Positions 8,454 through 14,913 are shown, counted from the first letter of the stretch. The stretch: 17,480 nucleotides of DNA from MGR-bin208 sp043780275 (GCA_043780275.1 JAYWCV010000315.1:1-17480); one strand, 5' to 3'. Notes: generated by a model not told the origin, from the letters alone. Numbers and translations are program-made.

Positions 8454-9254
8454 TTATTTCTTTGTCGCCACAATTGCATAAACCATGGGAATCTTATTGT
8501 CCAGATGTTTGATGCGGTATTTTTTCGGTTCATATTCTTCGATATGATTGAAACAAGGGTAAGGTGAATAATCAAATTCTTCAAATGATATTAATTCCAT
8601 TCCGTGTTTGAGCTGACTGGTCAACACTTCACTGATTGGATGGTTCCATCCAACAAATTCCTGTACAAGTTTTGAATCCTTGTCGGCATAAGTTCCGGTT
8701 TCGGTTTCTATGATGGCACCGGCATTGAAATAATTGTATCCTATTTTTTCAAAATTGTCATCAAACATCCATACCACCGGATGAAATTCTGCAAAAACGA
8801 ATTGGCCCCCTTGCTTTAAGAATTTTGAAATGATTTGTGCCCATTTATCCAGATCGGGTAACCAACCGATGGTGCCGTAAGAAGTAAATACAATATCAAA
8901 TTGCTGGTTAAGATGATTTGGTAAATCATAAATGTCGCAACAGATAAACCGGCAATCGATAGTTGTTTTTTCAGCCAATTCTTTAGCCCGTTCAATGGCT
9001 TTATCCGAAAAATCCACTCCGGTAACCAGTGCGCCAAGCCGGCCAAGCGAAATGCTGTCCTGTCCGAAATGACATTGCAAATGCAGGATGCTTTTTCCTT
9101 TTATATCGCCCAGCAGATTCAGTTCAATATCATTCAACGAAGTATTCCCTTTTAAGAATCCTTCCATATTATAAAATGCAGATTCTAGGTGGATGTCGGT
9201 CTTATTGTTCCAAAACTGTTTGTTGATGGCGATATAATTTTTTTCCATATTCAT
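8454..9254 (-). CDS. Class I SAM-dependent methyltransferase
   Basis: A 266-residue Rossmann-fold methyltransferase. Motif I is ILHLQCHFGQD (residues 56-66), a variant of the common GxGxG form seen in a bacterial methyltransferase 11/25-type subgroup. The acidic residue ending strand 2 is Asp81 (VTGVDFS). A post-I acidic motif (CCDIYDL) and the motif IV region (FDIVFTSYGTIGWLPDL) follow. The C-terminal half contains an aromatic-rich region (FAEFHPVVWMFDD) that probably forms the substrate pocket. The substrate cannot be deduced. A second in-frame ATG at codon 3 (9246-9248) is an equally possible start. The gene converges with GH92, with a 17-nt gap and no visible terminator hairpin. It is cytoplasmic, with no signal peptide. 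Confidence 0.87.
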   Translation of the reverse strand: MNMEKNYIAINKQFWNNKTDIHLESAFYNMEGFLKGNTSLNDIELNLLGDIKGKSILHLQCHFGQDSISLGRLGALVTGVDFSDKAIERAKELAEKTTIDCRFICCDIYDLPNHLNQQFDIVFTSYGTIGWLPDLDKWAQIISKFLKQGGQFVFAEFHPVVWMFDDNFEKIGYNYFNAGAIIETETGTYADKDSKLVQEFVGWNHPISEVLTSQLKHGMELISFEEFDYSPYPCFNHIEEYEPKKYRIKHLDNKIPMVYAIVATKK

Positions 9255-9339
9255 ACTGAAAAATAATGGCTGCCTTTCTGGAATTGTTTACCAGTCTGCA
9301 GTGAAAACTAAGTTAATAAAGTTAATCAGTTATTAATAG

Positions 9340-9422
9340 GGTATTAAAAAGGCAACTGGCAGTGATATGGCTGTTGAAACAATTAACTGACCCATGAAGG
9401 TATTATTGTGGTGAATGATTAA
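9340..9422 (+). pseudogene. Fossil of the C-terminal end of a gp19-family phage tail tube protein
   Basis: This stretch reads as the end of a tube protein: KKATGSDMAVETI, then a one-base deletion near 9384, then LTHEGIIVVND and a TAA stop at 9420-9422. It aligns with the end of the intact tube gene at 11683-12192 (SSDLAIESLELTHEGITVIGV). The DNA match includes 16 identical bases in a row (9385-9400 against 12155-12170). The KATGSD wording is closer to common tail-tube proteins than to the intact copy, so it is more likely a decayed paralogue than a recent duplicate. Nothing convincing of the remaining 120 or so residues is left upstream. The rest of the 9255-9557 gap shows no gene. Confidence 0.7.
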
Positions 9423-9557
9423 ATATTGCATCCGGCCTGAAGTTGATTTGCCGCCTTCGGTTATAGAAATGATACCGTGCCTTGTCAAACTTCAACTAAA
9501 TATACTGTGTATGTCCTTTACGTATACGTCTGCCAGAAAGCAACTGTTGCTGCCTGT

Positions 9558-10070
9558 TTATATTTCTTTATACATCACAAACATCCGTTTATATTCGTCT
9601 TTCATTTGTGAAAAAGTCAGGTAAAATTCACTGCAGATATTAAATTGCTGTTTCCTGTAAAAGTCAACTGATTTGCTGCTGTCCATCGCTTTTAACCAGA
9701 CAATTTTTTTATTCTTTTTCCGTGCAAAACCATCTACAAAATCTATGACCATTTTTCCTATCCCTTTTCCCGTTGCTTTTTTAATCAAATAAATCCGTTC
9801 CAGTTCAAGTGCATCAGCCGGCTGATAATTTTCGAACCCCTTGTCTGCATTTAATTTTAAATAACCAATAAGGCTATTTTCAAAATAGAGCAGATAAAAA
9901 AGCGCATTCGGATCTGCCAGTTCTTCGAGCAGCCTATCCCTGTTAAAATTCAAGTCAATATAAAATTCACCCTGGTCATGCCACAGATGTGTATAATGAT
10001 CAGTATACGATTGAATTGAAATAAAAAGCAATTCGGCTATGTCGTTTTTCGAACAGGATTTAATTTTCAT
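9558..10070 (-). CDS. GNAT family N-acetyltransferase
   Basis: A 170-residue protein with the GNAT fold, which moves an acetyl group from acetyl-CoA to an amine. The acetyl-CoA binding motif A is visible at about residues 88-110: ELERIYLIKKATGKGIG matches strand 4 plus the (Q/R)xxGxG/A pyrophosphate loop, here KATGKGIG. Motif B includes IVWLKAMDSSKSVDFYRKQQF (about 123-143), with the usual Tyr and the FYRKxGF-like ending. Strand 3 (SLIGYLKL) precedes them. The overall form is like PaiA-type or RimI-like acetyltransferases, but the substrate is not predictable. Length is normal. The start ATG at 10068-10070 gives a natural N-terminus (MKIKSCSKNDIAEL). It lies on the same strand as the flanking genes but is separated by about 300 nt on each side, so it is probably its own unit. 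Confidence 0.9.
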   Translation of the reverse strand: MKIKSCSKNDIAELLFISIQSYTDHYTHLWHDQGEFYIDLNFNRDRLLEELADPNALFYLLYFENSLIGYLKLNADKGFENYQPADALELERIYLIKKATGKGIGKMVIDFVDGFARKKNKKIVWLKAMDSSKSVDFYRKQQFNICSEFYLTFSQMKDEYKRMFVMYKEI

Positions 10071-10312
10071 ACTTTCAATAAAACAGCAAGGTTAATGGAT
10101 TTATGCTATAGAAGAAAAAAAATTCTATCTGGCACGCAGCCAACAGACTAGCGTTTTGCGGATTGGATGTTTGTTTTTTTGTAAGCCGGCTTTTTAACTC
10201 CTATGAGGCACCCGTTGCGTCGCACACTTGTACGTTCTGTAATTTTATTCAGCAAAATGCCGGGTTAGTGGATTGTTTCCTGTAGACGACAGATTGCCGT
10301 AAATGAGGATTC
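10071..10312. other. Non-coding gap with no recognised gene
   Basis: No frame here reads like a protein. The part from about 10195 to 10265 (CTCCTATGAGGCACCCGTTG and onward) is more GC-rich than its surroundings. It contains GCGTCGCAC and a CTTGTACG stretch that has the feel of an intergenic dispersed repeat in this phylum. That impression rests on memory only, and no second copy is present in this window. Confidence 0.3.
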
Positions 10313-10354
10313 AAAAACATTCCCTGACCGTACATGCGGTCAGGGAATGTTTTT
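10313..10354. terminator. Bidirectional terminator between the GNAT gene and mddA
   Basis: AAAAACATTCCCTGACCG (10313-10330) and CGGTCAGGGAATGTTTTT (10337-10354) are perfectly complementary over 18 bp around the loop TACATG. The A tract on the left and the T tract on the right make it usable in both directions. On the minus strand it lies 16 nt after the mddA stop codon, so it most likely ends the mddA transcript. Confidence 0.88.
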
Positions 10355-10370
10355 ATCCAGCCTATGTTTT

Positions 10371-11096
10371 TCAGGTAAATGGAATGATCATGGGCACTTT
10401 CTTCTGGTATTCTTCATAATCTTTTCCATGAAACCTGACAAGATCTTTTTCTTCTAAAAACTGTACGGCAATTAATATATACAGGGTGGTGATTATCGAA
10501 AATATCAGGTGACCCAATGTCATAACAGGGGTTGCCCAGAATGCAATGATAAAGCCCAGCATGATCGGGTGTCTCACTATTTTGTAAAAGAAATTTGTCT
10601 TAAATGCTGAATGCTGCGATTGCCTGTTAATCAAATTTTCATAGATCTGTTTCAATCCAAACAATTCAAAATGGTTGATCATGAACGTGGAAAGAAATAC
10701 CACAAGCCATCCGAAAAAAAATACGCCTGTTAAAATCAGGATTACGGTTTGGTTCTCAGCTTCCCAAATTACCGGTGTTATTGGTATCCATTGCCAGTAT
10801 AGTAAAAGCAAAACCAAACTGGAGAGTAATACATATGTACTGCGTTCAATGGCAGGGCTTATAATACCCGTCCACCATTTTTTAAAAGCCGGCCTGGCCA
10901 TAATACTATGCTGAATGGCAAACAAGCTTAATAATAAGACATTGATCAGCAATGCCTGCATGAAGTCTTTTTCCGAACCATTGTCAATGGTTTTGGGAAC
11001 CATAAAATTTCCGACAAAGCCTATGGCATAAAGAAAAGCAACTAGGAAAATGACATAAGCAATTACTCCGTAAAGAAACTCGATTGATTTTTTCAT
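10371..11096 (-). CDS. mddA: Methanethiol S-methyltransferase (MddA-like), membrane protein
   Basis: A 241-residue integral membrane protein of the NnrU / isoprenylcysteine methyltransferase-like superfamily. MddA methylates methanethiol with SAM to give dimethyl sulfide. About five or six hydrophobic helices are visible (residues 10-31, 46-66, 86-106, 116-138, and 175-215 as a pair). Sequence features that recall MddA proteins are IQHSIMARPAFKKWWT (about 61-76), ERSTYVLLSSL, FLSTFMINHFELFGL, and the SAM-binding C-terminal part RHPIMLGFIIAFWATPVMT followed by EEKDLVRFHGKDYEEYQ. The length is close to the usual 250 or so. It is monocistronic, with a strong hairpin right after it. The assignment to MddA rather than another ICMT-like enzyme is from recalled similarity; activity is inferred. 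Confidence 0.82.
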   Translation of the reverse strand: MKKSIEFLYGVIAYVIFLVAFLYAIGFVGNFMVPKTIDNGSEKDFMQALLINVLLLSLFAIQHSIMARPAFKKWWTGIISPAIERSTYVLLSSLVLLLLYWQWIPITPVIWEAENQTVILILTGVFFFGWLVVFLSTFMINHFELFGLKQIYENLINRQSQHSAFKTNFFYKIVRHPIMLGFIIAFWATPVMTLGHLIFSIITTLYILIAVQFLEEKDLVRFHGKDYEEYQKKVPMIIPFT

Positions 11097-11368
11097 TTCA
11101 TTTAGTTTTACGATGACGTTTTTATATTAAAACAGATTTCATTTTAAAAGTAAATACGTATTCACGGGTCTATAGTATCATTATTAATGAACTGATAGGG
11201 AATTGGGTGTTTTCAGGTATGCATGAATTATAGATCAATGTACTAATAAATTCCGGAAATTAAAAAACAGGGCTAAAAACAGGCAGACTTTCTGTTTCGG
11301 TTAAATAAAACTGCAATAGATATGTTATTTCTCATAGCATCGACGAAAAATTTAGAGCAATAGATTTT
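11097..11368. other. Non-coding gap upstream of mddA
   Basis: An AT-rich stretch between the start of mddA and the DinB-family relic. I see no open frame with protein character, no long inverted repeat and no member of the REP-like families described elsewhere. It must hold the mddA promoter, but no good minus-strand CAAAnnTA (-7) match stands out. Confidence 0.4.
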
Positions 11369-11596
11369 TTAAAGTACAATCTGTCCCGGATGATAGTTTG
11401 TATGCTCAATGAAGCCATGAAGATTCCAGAAGTAGTTGCCTTATTTTGCTTCCGAAAAATATTCCCATTACCTGCTCTCCGTCAACTGTTCAATCAACTC
11501 GGCAATTTTTTTGGCATCGGTCCATATCTTGTTCAGCATGCTTTCCCAGCCTTTAAAAGATTGGATGGGTGGATTGTTATAACTAGTCGTTGTCAT
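11369..11596 (-). pseudogene. DinB-family relic, C-terminal half with two in-frame stops
   Basis: Reading the minus strand from the ATG at 11594-11596 gives 42 codons (PPIQSFKGWESMLNKIWTDA and so on, to LTESR), a TAA at 11468-11470, WEYFSEAK, a second TAA nine codons later, then GNYFWNLHGFIEHTNYHPGQ followed by IVL and a final TAA. All pieces are in one frame. The whole resembles the last 75 or so residues of DinB/DUF1572-type proteins, including the GxIxHxxYHxGQI motif that carries a metal-binding histidine. Restoring TTA or TAT in place of the two internal TAA codons would give a normal family sequence (LWEYF, KYGNYF). The N-terminal half of a normal protein of about 150 residues is missing. 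It lies divergent to the tube-protein gene. Confidence 0.68.
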
Positions 11597-11648
11597 AAAA
11601 AAATCAAATGATCAATATGTTAGAATAGCGGAATTTTATTTCCGGTTT

Positions 11649-11656
11649 TATTTTTG
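11649..11656 (+). promoter_or_regulatory. Candidate Bacteroidota -7 box for the tube-protein gene
   Basis: TATTTTTG matches the TAnnTTTG consensus of Bacteroidota housekeeping promoters. It ends 26 nt before the ATG at 11683, a spacing close to that at metX. No clear TTTG -33 element is visible at the right distance, and the region is T-rich, so a chance match is possible. If real, it favours the 11683 start. Confidence 0.35.
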
Positions 11657-11682
11657 TATTTTATTGATTCAATTGTCTAGTC

Positions 11683-12192
11683 ATGGACTATGTATTATTA
11701 TTCCTATTGATTATTATTTTATTACTGCTGTTTTATTTTTTCATCATAAAACCTTTTTTTATGTCACAAAATATGATCAGTCATTATCACTTCCAGGTTG
11801 AATGGGGTGGGGCAAGGATAGGCTTTTCAGAAGTCTCCGGCCTCAATATTGAAATTGAAGCTGTCTCATTCAGAGAAGGTTCAAGCCCCGAAGACAGTTT
11901 CCGGAAAATTCCGGGGTTGAAAAAGTATTCCAATATTGTGTTGAAACGAGGCATTGTTGCCGACGATCTGGATTTTTTTAGCTGGATCAATACCAAACAA
12001 ATGGGAACTATTGAACGAAGGGATGTAGTTATTTCTTTATTAAATGAAAATCATGAACCAATCATTTCCTGGAAGCTGAAAAATGCTTTTCCGGTGAAAT
12101 ATGCAGGTCCGGTACTTTTAGCAGAAAGCAGTGATCTGGCCATTGAATCATTAGAACTGACCCATGAAGGAATTACTGTGATCGGTGTGTGA
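11683..12192 (+). CDS. gp19-family phage tail tube protein, stand-alone, possible N-terminal membrane helix
   Basis: The core (from about residue 27) is a phage tail tube protein of the T4 gp19 family, the building block of the inner tube in phage tails and extracellular contractile injection systems. Recognisable parts are HFQVEWGGARIGFSEVSGLN, the REGSSPEDSFRKIPGLKKYS strand pair, NIVLKRG, ERRDVVISLLNENHEP and the C-terminal SSDLAIESLELTHEGI. The frame starts at 11683 and first encodes about 25 very hydrophobic residues (YVLLFLLIIILLLLFYFFII), which would be a membrane anchor or signal. An ATG at 11761 would give a normal 143-residue tube protein instead. No sheath, baseplate, spike, ATPase or effector gene is present nearby. 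A fossil of a related gene lies at 9340-9422. It could be a domesticated remnant or a real membrane-tethered variant. Family call is firm; start and role are open. Confidence 0.85.
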   Translation: MDYVLLFLLIIILLLLFYFFIIKPFFMSQNMISHYHFQVEWGGARIGFSEVSGLNIEIEAVSFREGSSPEDSFRKIPGLKKYSNIVLKRGIVADDLDFFSWINTKQMGTIERRDVVISLLNENHEPIISWKLKNAFPVKYAGPVLLAESSDLAIESLELTHEGITVIGV

Positions 12193-12220
12193 AAAAATAT
12201 TTTTCAGTTACAGTCTGAAT

Positions 12221-12793
12221 TTATTCAATCTCAATATCATATTTAAGCAGAAGCCCAGTAATACCCGACATCGAAAATTTTGTTTTTTTAATCCGATTTT
12301 TTTCCGGGTCAATGGAGTAATTGAATGATGTCCGAAAGTCAGCTTTTTCAAGTATTGTATTGTCAAAATTTGCATTTGCCAGATCGCAATTTGTAAAAAC
12401 TGCAGCTGTCAGATCGCATTCAGCAAAATCAACTTCCAGCAAGCTCGAATTTTTGAAATGCGTATTTTTAAGGTTGAGTTTATAAAACGATGACAGGTTT
12501 AGAAGACAGTCTTCGAAATGAACACTGAACAGAATTTCCTGGCAATCCTGAAAATGGATTCCCAATAATTTGCAGCCTTTAAATTGAACATTATTCAAAG
12601 ATGTTTTTATCAGTTTAGTCAGGCTTATATTGCAGCCGGCAAAAACACAATCTGAAAAATTTATTTTTGACAGATCGGTATTGGAGAAATTACAATTGGT
12701 AAAATGGCAGTTTTCATATTCACCTGCGGGTAAACCGTTTTTTGTAAAATCTTGCTGCTCAAAATTTTCATCTTCTAGATGATTTATTTCCAT
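12221..12793 (-). CDS. Pentapeptide-repeat protein
   Basis: A 190-residue protein made almost entirely of pentapeptide repeats, with Phe or Leu at every fifth position (HFTNCNFSNTDLSKINFSDC, then similar runs to about residue 155). The fold expected is a right-handed quadrilateral beta-helix. Cysteine is frequent just before or after the central residue, as in FTNC, FSDC, FAGC, FKGC, FQDC and FEDC. The last 35 residues (NYSIDPEKNRIKKTKFS, then GLLLKYDIEIE) form a non-repeat tail whose layout recalls the end of Qnr/McbG-like proteins, some of which shield DNA gyrase. That role is not shown here. No signal peptide, so cytoplasmic. It starts 29 nt after the SIMPL gene on the same strand and is probably co-transcribed with it. 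It converges with the tube gene, 28 nt apart. Confidence 0.88.
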   Translation of the reverse strand: MEINHLEDENFEQQDFTKNGLPAGEYENCHFTNCNFSNTDLSKINFSDCVFAGCNISLTKLIKTSLNNVQFKGCKLLGIHFQDCQEILFSVHFEDCLLNLSSFYKLNLKNTHFKNSSLLEVDFAECDLTAAVFTNCDLANANFDNTILEKADFRTSFNYSIDPEKNRIKKTKFSMSGITGLLLKYDIEIE

Positions 12794-12822
12794 GCTAATT
12801 TTTGTGATTGATGCTGGATTAA

Positions 12823-13554
12823 TTAATTGGTTTCATAATCCAACTTAACCGTAATAGTGGCTGTTTTTCTTTTTGAATCCGTATTGAATGATCCTCCCCA
12901 TGAATATTCTTCTGCAGAATTTTGTGCAACAATCTGGAAAACCCCCATACTTGCATTCTTTAAACTGCCCACTTTACTTCCGGCATTTTCAGCAATATTT
13001 TCAGCACGGGTATTGGCGTCTTTAGTGGCTTCTGCAATCATCTCCACTTTTAATGTAGCCAATTTGGTATAATAATATTGAGGTGCATTTGAATAAAATT
13101 CGATTCCCGTATTGATCAACTCGCTGACTTGTCTTGAAATTTCTTCAACCTTATCTACTTCGGACGATTCAATCTGTATGTTTTGAGTAAGACGGTATCC
13201 AGTAAAAGTACTTTTGATCCGGTTACCGGCATTGTCAAAAACCTCATCAAAATCCTTTTGAATTTCAACTGCAGAAAAAATAATATTTTCCGACTTGATC
13301 CCTTTTGCAAGAAGGTAGTTTTTAATGCTTTCCCGGTCTATATCAAGTGCTGCATAGGCCTCTTTCAGGTTGGTGCTTTTTTTAATAAACGAGCCACTCC
13401 AAACTATCAGATCAGAAACAAAATCCTTGCTGCCAAGCCCCGTTACAGATATAGTATTGCTTGCTTTGTGCCTGTTTTTAAAAGCATTTGAAAAACTAAA
13501 TGCTGAAATTATTATGGCCAATGCTATGATGATCGAATTGAAATGTGTTTTCAT
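12823..13554 (-). CDS. SIMPL (DUF541) domain protein, exported
   Basis: A 243-residue protein with an N-terminal signal or anchor (about residues 1-25, IIIALAIIISAFSFSNAF) followed by one SIMPL/DUF541 domain (about 32-240). Typical features are ISVTGLGSKDFVSDLIVWSG at the first strand, the helix with LDIDRESIKNYLLAKGIKSENI, and GYRLTQNIQIE. Also typical is the helix EMIAEATKDANTRAENIAEN (about 173-192), the most conserved stretch in the family. The end, KTATITVKLDYE, is the last strand. Proteins of this family sit in the periplasm or outer membrane. Named members include BP26/OMP28 of Brucella and YggE of E. coli, linked to oxidative stress, with no known enzyme activity. It is likely the first gene of a two-gene unit with the pentapeptide-repeat protein. 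No promoter match is evident upstream. Confidence 0.9.
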   Translation of the reverse strand: MKTHFNSIIIALAIIISAFSFSNAFKNRHKASNTISVTGLGSKDFVSDLIVWSGSFIKKSTNLKEAYAALDIDRESIKNYLLAKGIKSENIIFSAVEIQKDFDEVFDNAGNRIKSTFTGYRLTQNIQIESSEVDKVEEISRQVSELINTGIEFYSNAPQYYYTKLATLKVEMIAEATKDANTRAENIAENAGSKVGSLKNASMGVFQIVAQNSAEEYSWGGSFNTDSKRKTATITVKLDYETN

Positions 13555-13678
13555 TTATTTCAGATTATTCATGACATCATTAAATTTTAATTAAAGTTGA
13601 GTATAAATTCTACATTAAACAAATCGGAAAATTGAGTTCTTGAAAACGGATTGTTGCTTATAACAAGCAGAGCTTTAT

Positions 13679-13708
13679 GCCGTTGGTGTTTTTCGTCCAC
13701 CAACCACC
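13679..13708 (-). repeat. REP-like hairpin, copy B (inverted), 3' boundary of the RAYT remnant
   Basis: GTTGGTG (13682-13688) and CACCAAC (13698-13704) form a 7-bp stem with a 9-base loop. The sequence begins with GCCG. Read on the minus strand it is GTGGTTGGTGG, a loop with A-rich bases, CACCAAC and GGC, that is, the same element as copy C at 13983-14013 in the opposite direction. It lies 13 nt past the stop of the transposase remnant. Confidence 0.75.
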
Positions 13709-13721
13709 AATCTATGGTTAA

Positions 13722-14006
13722 TCATCGTGATGAATAATAAATCCCCAATCTACCTGCCGGAAGGCAGGTTAAATGAATATGATCGGGCATGATAACAAAT
13801 AAATAAAGTTTGATGCATTTTTCTTCTAGCAGAAAGTGAAGACTGTTTATGATAATGTCTTTATACTTATCATCTGCTAATAATTTATGCCATCCCTTCA
13901 TACTGGAGCTGAAGAATTGAGGATATTCTGTGATGAATGCAGGTATTCTCAAATTAAATAAGATTAGTTGTCTTTCATACAAGTGGTTGGTGGAAGAAAA
14001 CACCAA
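13722..14006 (-). pseudogene. Truncated REP-associated tyrosine transposase (RAYT, Y1/HUH family)
   Basis: About 94 codons starting at a TTG inside REP copy C. The N-terminal part of a Y1 transposase is clear: TNHLYERQLILFNLRIPAFI, then DKYKDIIINSLHFLLEE, then LYLFVIMPDHIHL. The His-hydrophobic-His pair of the HUH metal site (HIH) is present. Directly after it the frame enters a short palindrome and ends 14 residues later (CLPAGRLGIYYSSR). Normal RAYT proteins run to about 180 residues and carry the nucleophile tyrosine in the missing half, so this copy should be inactive. It is bounded by two inverted hairpins of the kind RAYT enzymes act on. RAYTs are known to mobilise REP/REPIN elements, so an intact relative elsewhere in the genome is the likely driver of the family. 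Confidence 0.78.
13752..13769. repeat. Short palindrome at the RAYT truncation point
   Basis: ACCTGCC (13752-13758) and GGCAGGT (13763-13769) flank the 4-base centre GGAA. It starts right at the codon after the HIHL motif of the transposase remnant and encodes LPAGR in its frame. Palindromes of this CCTGCC..GGCAGG type are a common dispersed element in Bacteroidota genomes (recalled, not checked), so it may have inserted here or marked the deletion junction. Confidence 0.55.
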
Positions 14007-14013
14007 CCAAGGC
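13983..14013 (+). repeat. REP-like hairpin, copy C, 5' boundary of the RAYT remnant
   Basis: GGTTGGTG (13985-13992) and CACCAACC (14001-14008) form a perfect 8-bp stem around GAAGAAAA, followed by AAGGC. It overlaps the first codons of the transposase remnant, which reads out of it on the minus strand. With copy B it brackets a unit of 335 bp. Confidence 0.78.
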
Positions 14014-14064
14014 GTGAACAGTATGCTTTATGAATGGGAAATTACAGAAAGGCGAAGAAGAGAG

Positions 14065-14787
14065 TTAATGGTAATTGTATTTAAGTTTAATAAAAGTTCT
14101 TCTCATTTTCATAATCACTTTTTGAAAAAATGATCGTTTATCACTTAATTTAGTTTCTTTAAAAGCTTTCTTTTTAGTTATGACAAAGAACTGATAGTCG
14201 TTTTCAATCCAAATGCTGTATGTTTCAAAAAAACTAAGTGTTAAACCGGCATTTTCTATATTGGCCAGTATCACCTTCAACGGCAAAGGTTGGTCTATGA
14301 TTTGAAGTGCCGCCGGATTGTTTTCAATATCATAGTTGATGTATTCCGGATTAGGTATATTTATCATGATCTTGGTATGTTCTGAACAACTGTTTGCCAA
14401 GTTCTGAAAAAGTACGAAATGCCTTTCAATGGGAATATGCTCAATAAGATCAAATAAAAGAATATAATCAATATCCTGCATGGAAGGAATATAGCATATA
14501 ACATCATCAGTATGGAAAGAGATATTAGGCTTGCCAATCCGATTCATTGCAAAACGGATGGACTCCGGGCTAATATCAACAGCCTCAATTTTTCCTTTTC
14601 TTACATTGCGGGACAATAAAAAAGTCATGGTGCCAATCCCGCATCCCAACTCAAGGACATTCGAATCGGACTTCAACCCGAACCTCTGCAATTTTTCGAA
14701 CAAGGTATAAACCCTATCGTTTATTCCGGATTCAAGCTGATCTATAACGAAGCTGTCATAATAGTCAATGATATCTTTAGTATCCAT
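14065..14787 (-). CDS. Class I SAM-dependent methyltransferase (UbiG-like fold)
   Basis: A 240-residue methyltransferase with textbook SAM motifs: VLELGCGIGTMTFLLSR (motif I, residues 44-60), Asp71 in IEAVDISPESI (end of strand 2), HTDDVICYI (about 92-100), and DYILLFDLIEHIPIERH (motif IV, about 107-123). The order and spacing match the methyltransferase 11/12/23 group that includes UbiG and Coq-type enzymes. The last 30 residues are strongly basic (KVIMKMRRTFIKLKYNYH), which might bind a membrane surface or nucleic acid, but this is a guess. The substrate is unknown; a second methyltransferase at 8454-9254 is only distantly similar. It has no signal peptide. It is flanked by REP-like copies C and D and has no close partner on its strand other than the small gene 214 nt upstream. 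Confidence 0.88.
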   Translation of the reverse strand: MDTKDIIDYYDSFVIDQLESGINDRVYTLFEKLQRFGLKSDSNVLELGCGIGTMTFLLSRNVRKGKIEAVDISPESIRFAMNRIGKPNISFHTDDVICYIPSMQDIDYILLFDLIEHIPIERHFVLFQNLANSCSEHTKIMINIPNPEYINYDIENNPAALQIIDQPLPLKVILANIENAGLTLSFFETYSIWIENDYQFFVITKKKAFKETKLSDKRSFFQKVIMKMRRTFIKLKYNYH

Positions 14788-14882
14788 TTAAATAATTGCA
14801 GTTAATGGTCAGTTTTTTACAGCTTTTAATAAAAAATTATCGGAGAAATGTTAAACAATATAGTTACAAAAGCTGAAAATTT

Positions 14883-14913
14883 GTGGTTGTTGAAAGAAAA
14901 CAGCTACCAAGGC
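14883..14913 (+). repeat. REP-like hairpin, solo degenerate copy D
   Basis: GTGGTTGTTGAAAGAAAACA followed by GCTACCAAGGC repeats the layout of copy C, including the A-rich loop and the trailing CCAAGGC. The arms GGTTGTTG and CAGCTACC pair with one mismatch and one G-T wobble, so this copy has drifted. It lies about 95 nt upstream of the methyltransferase start, with no transposase attached. Confidence 0.65.

Noticed and set aside
11390..11611. Plus-strand frame of 73 codons in the gap before the tube gene
   Set aside because: The opposite strand reads as a DinB-family relic over the same bases, which explains the open frame better.
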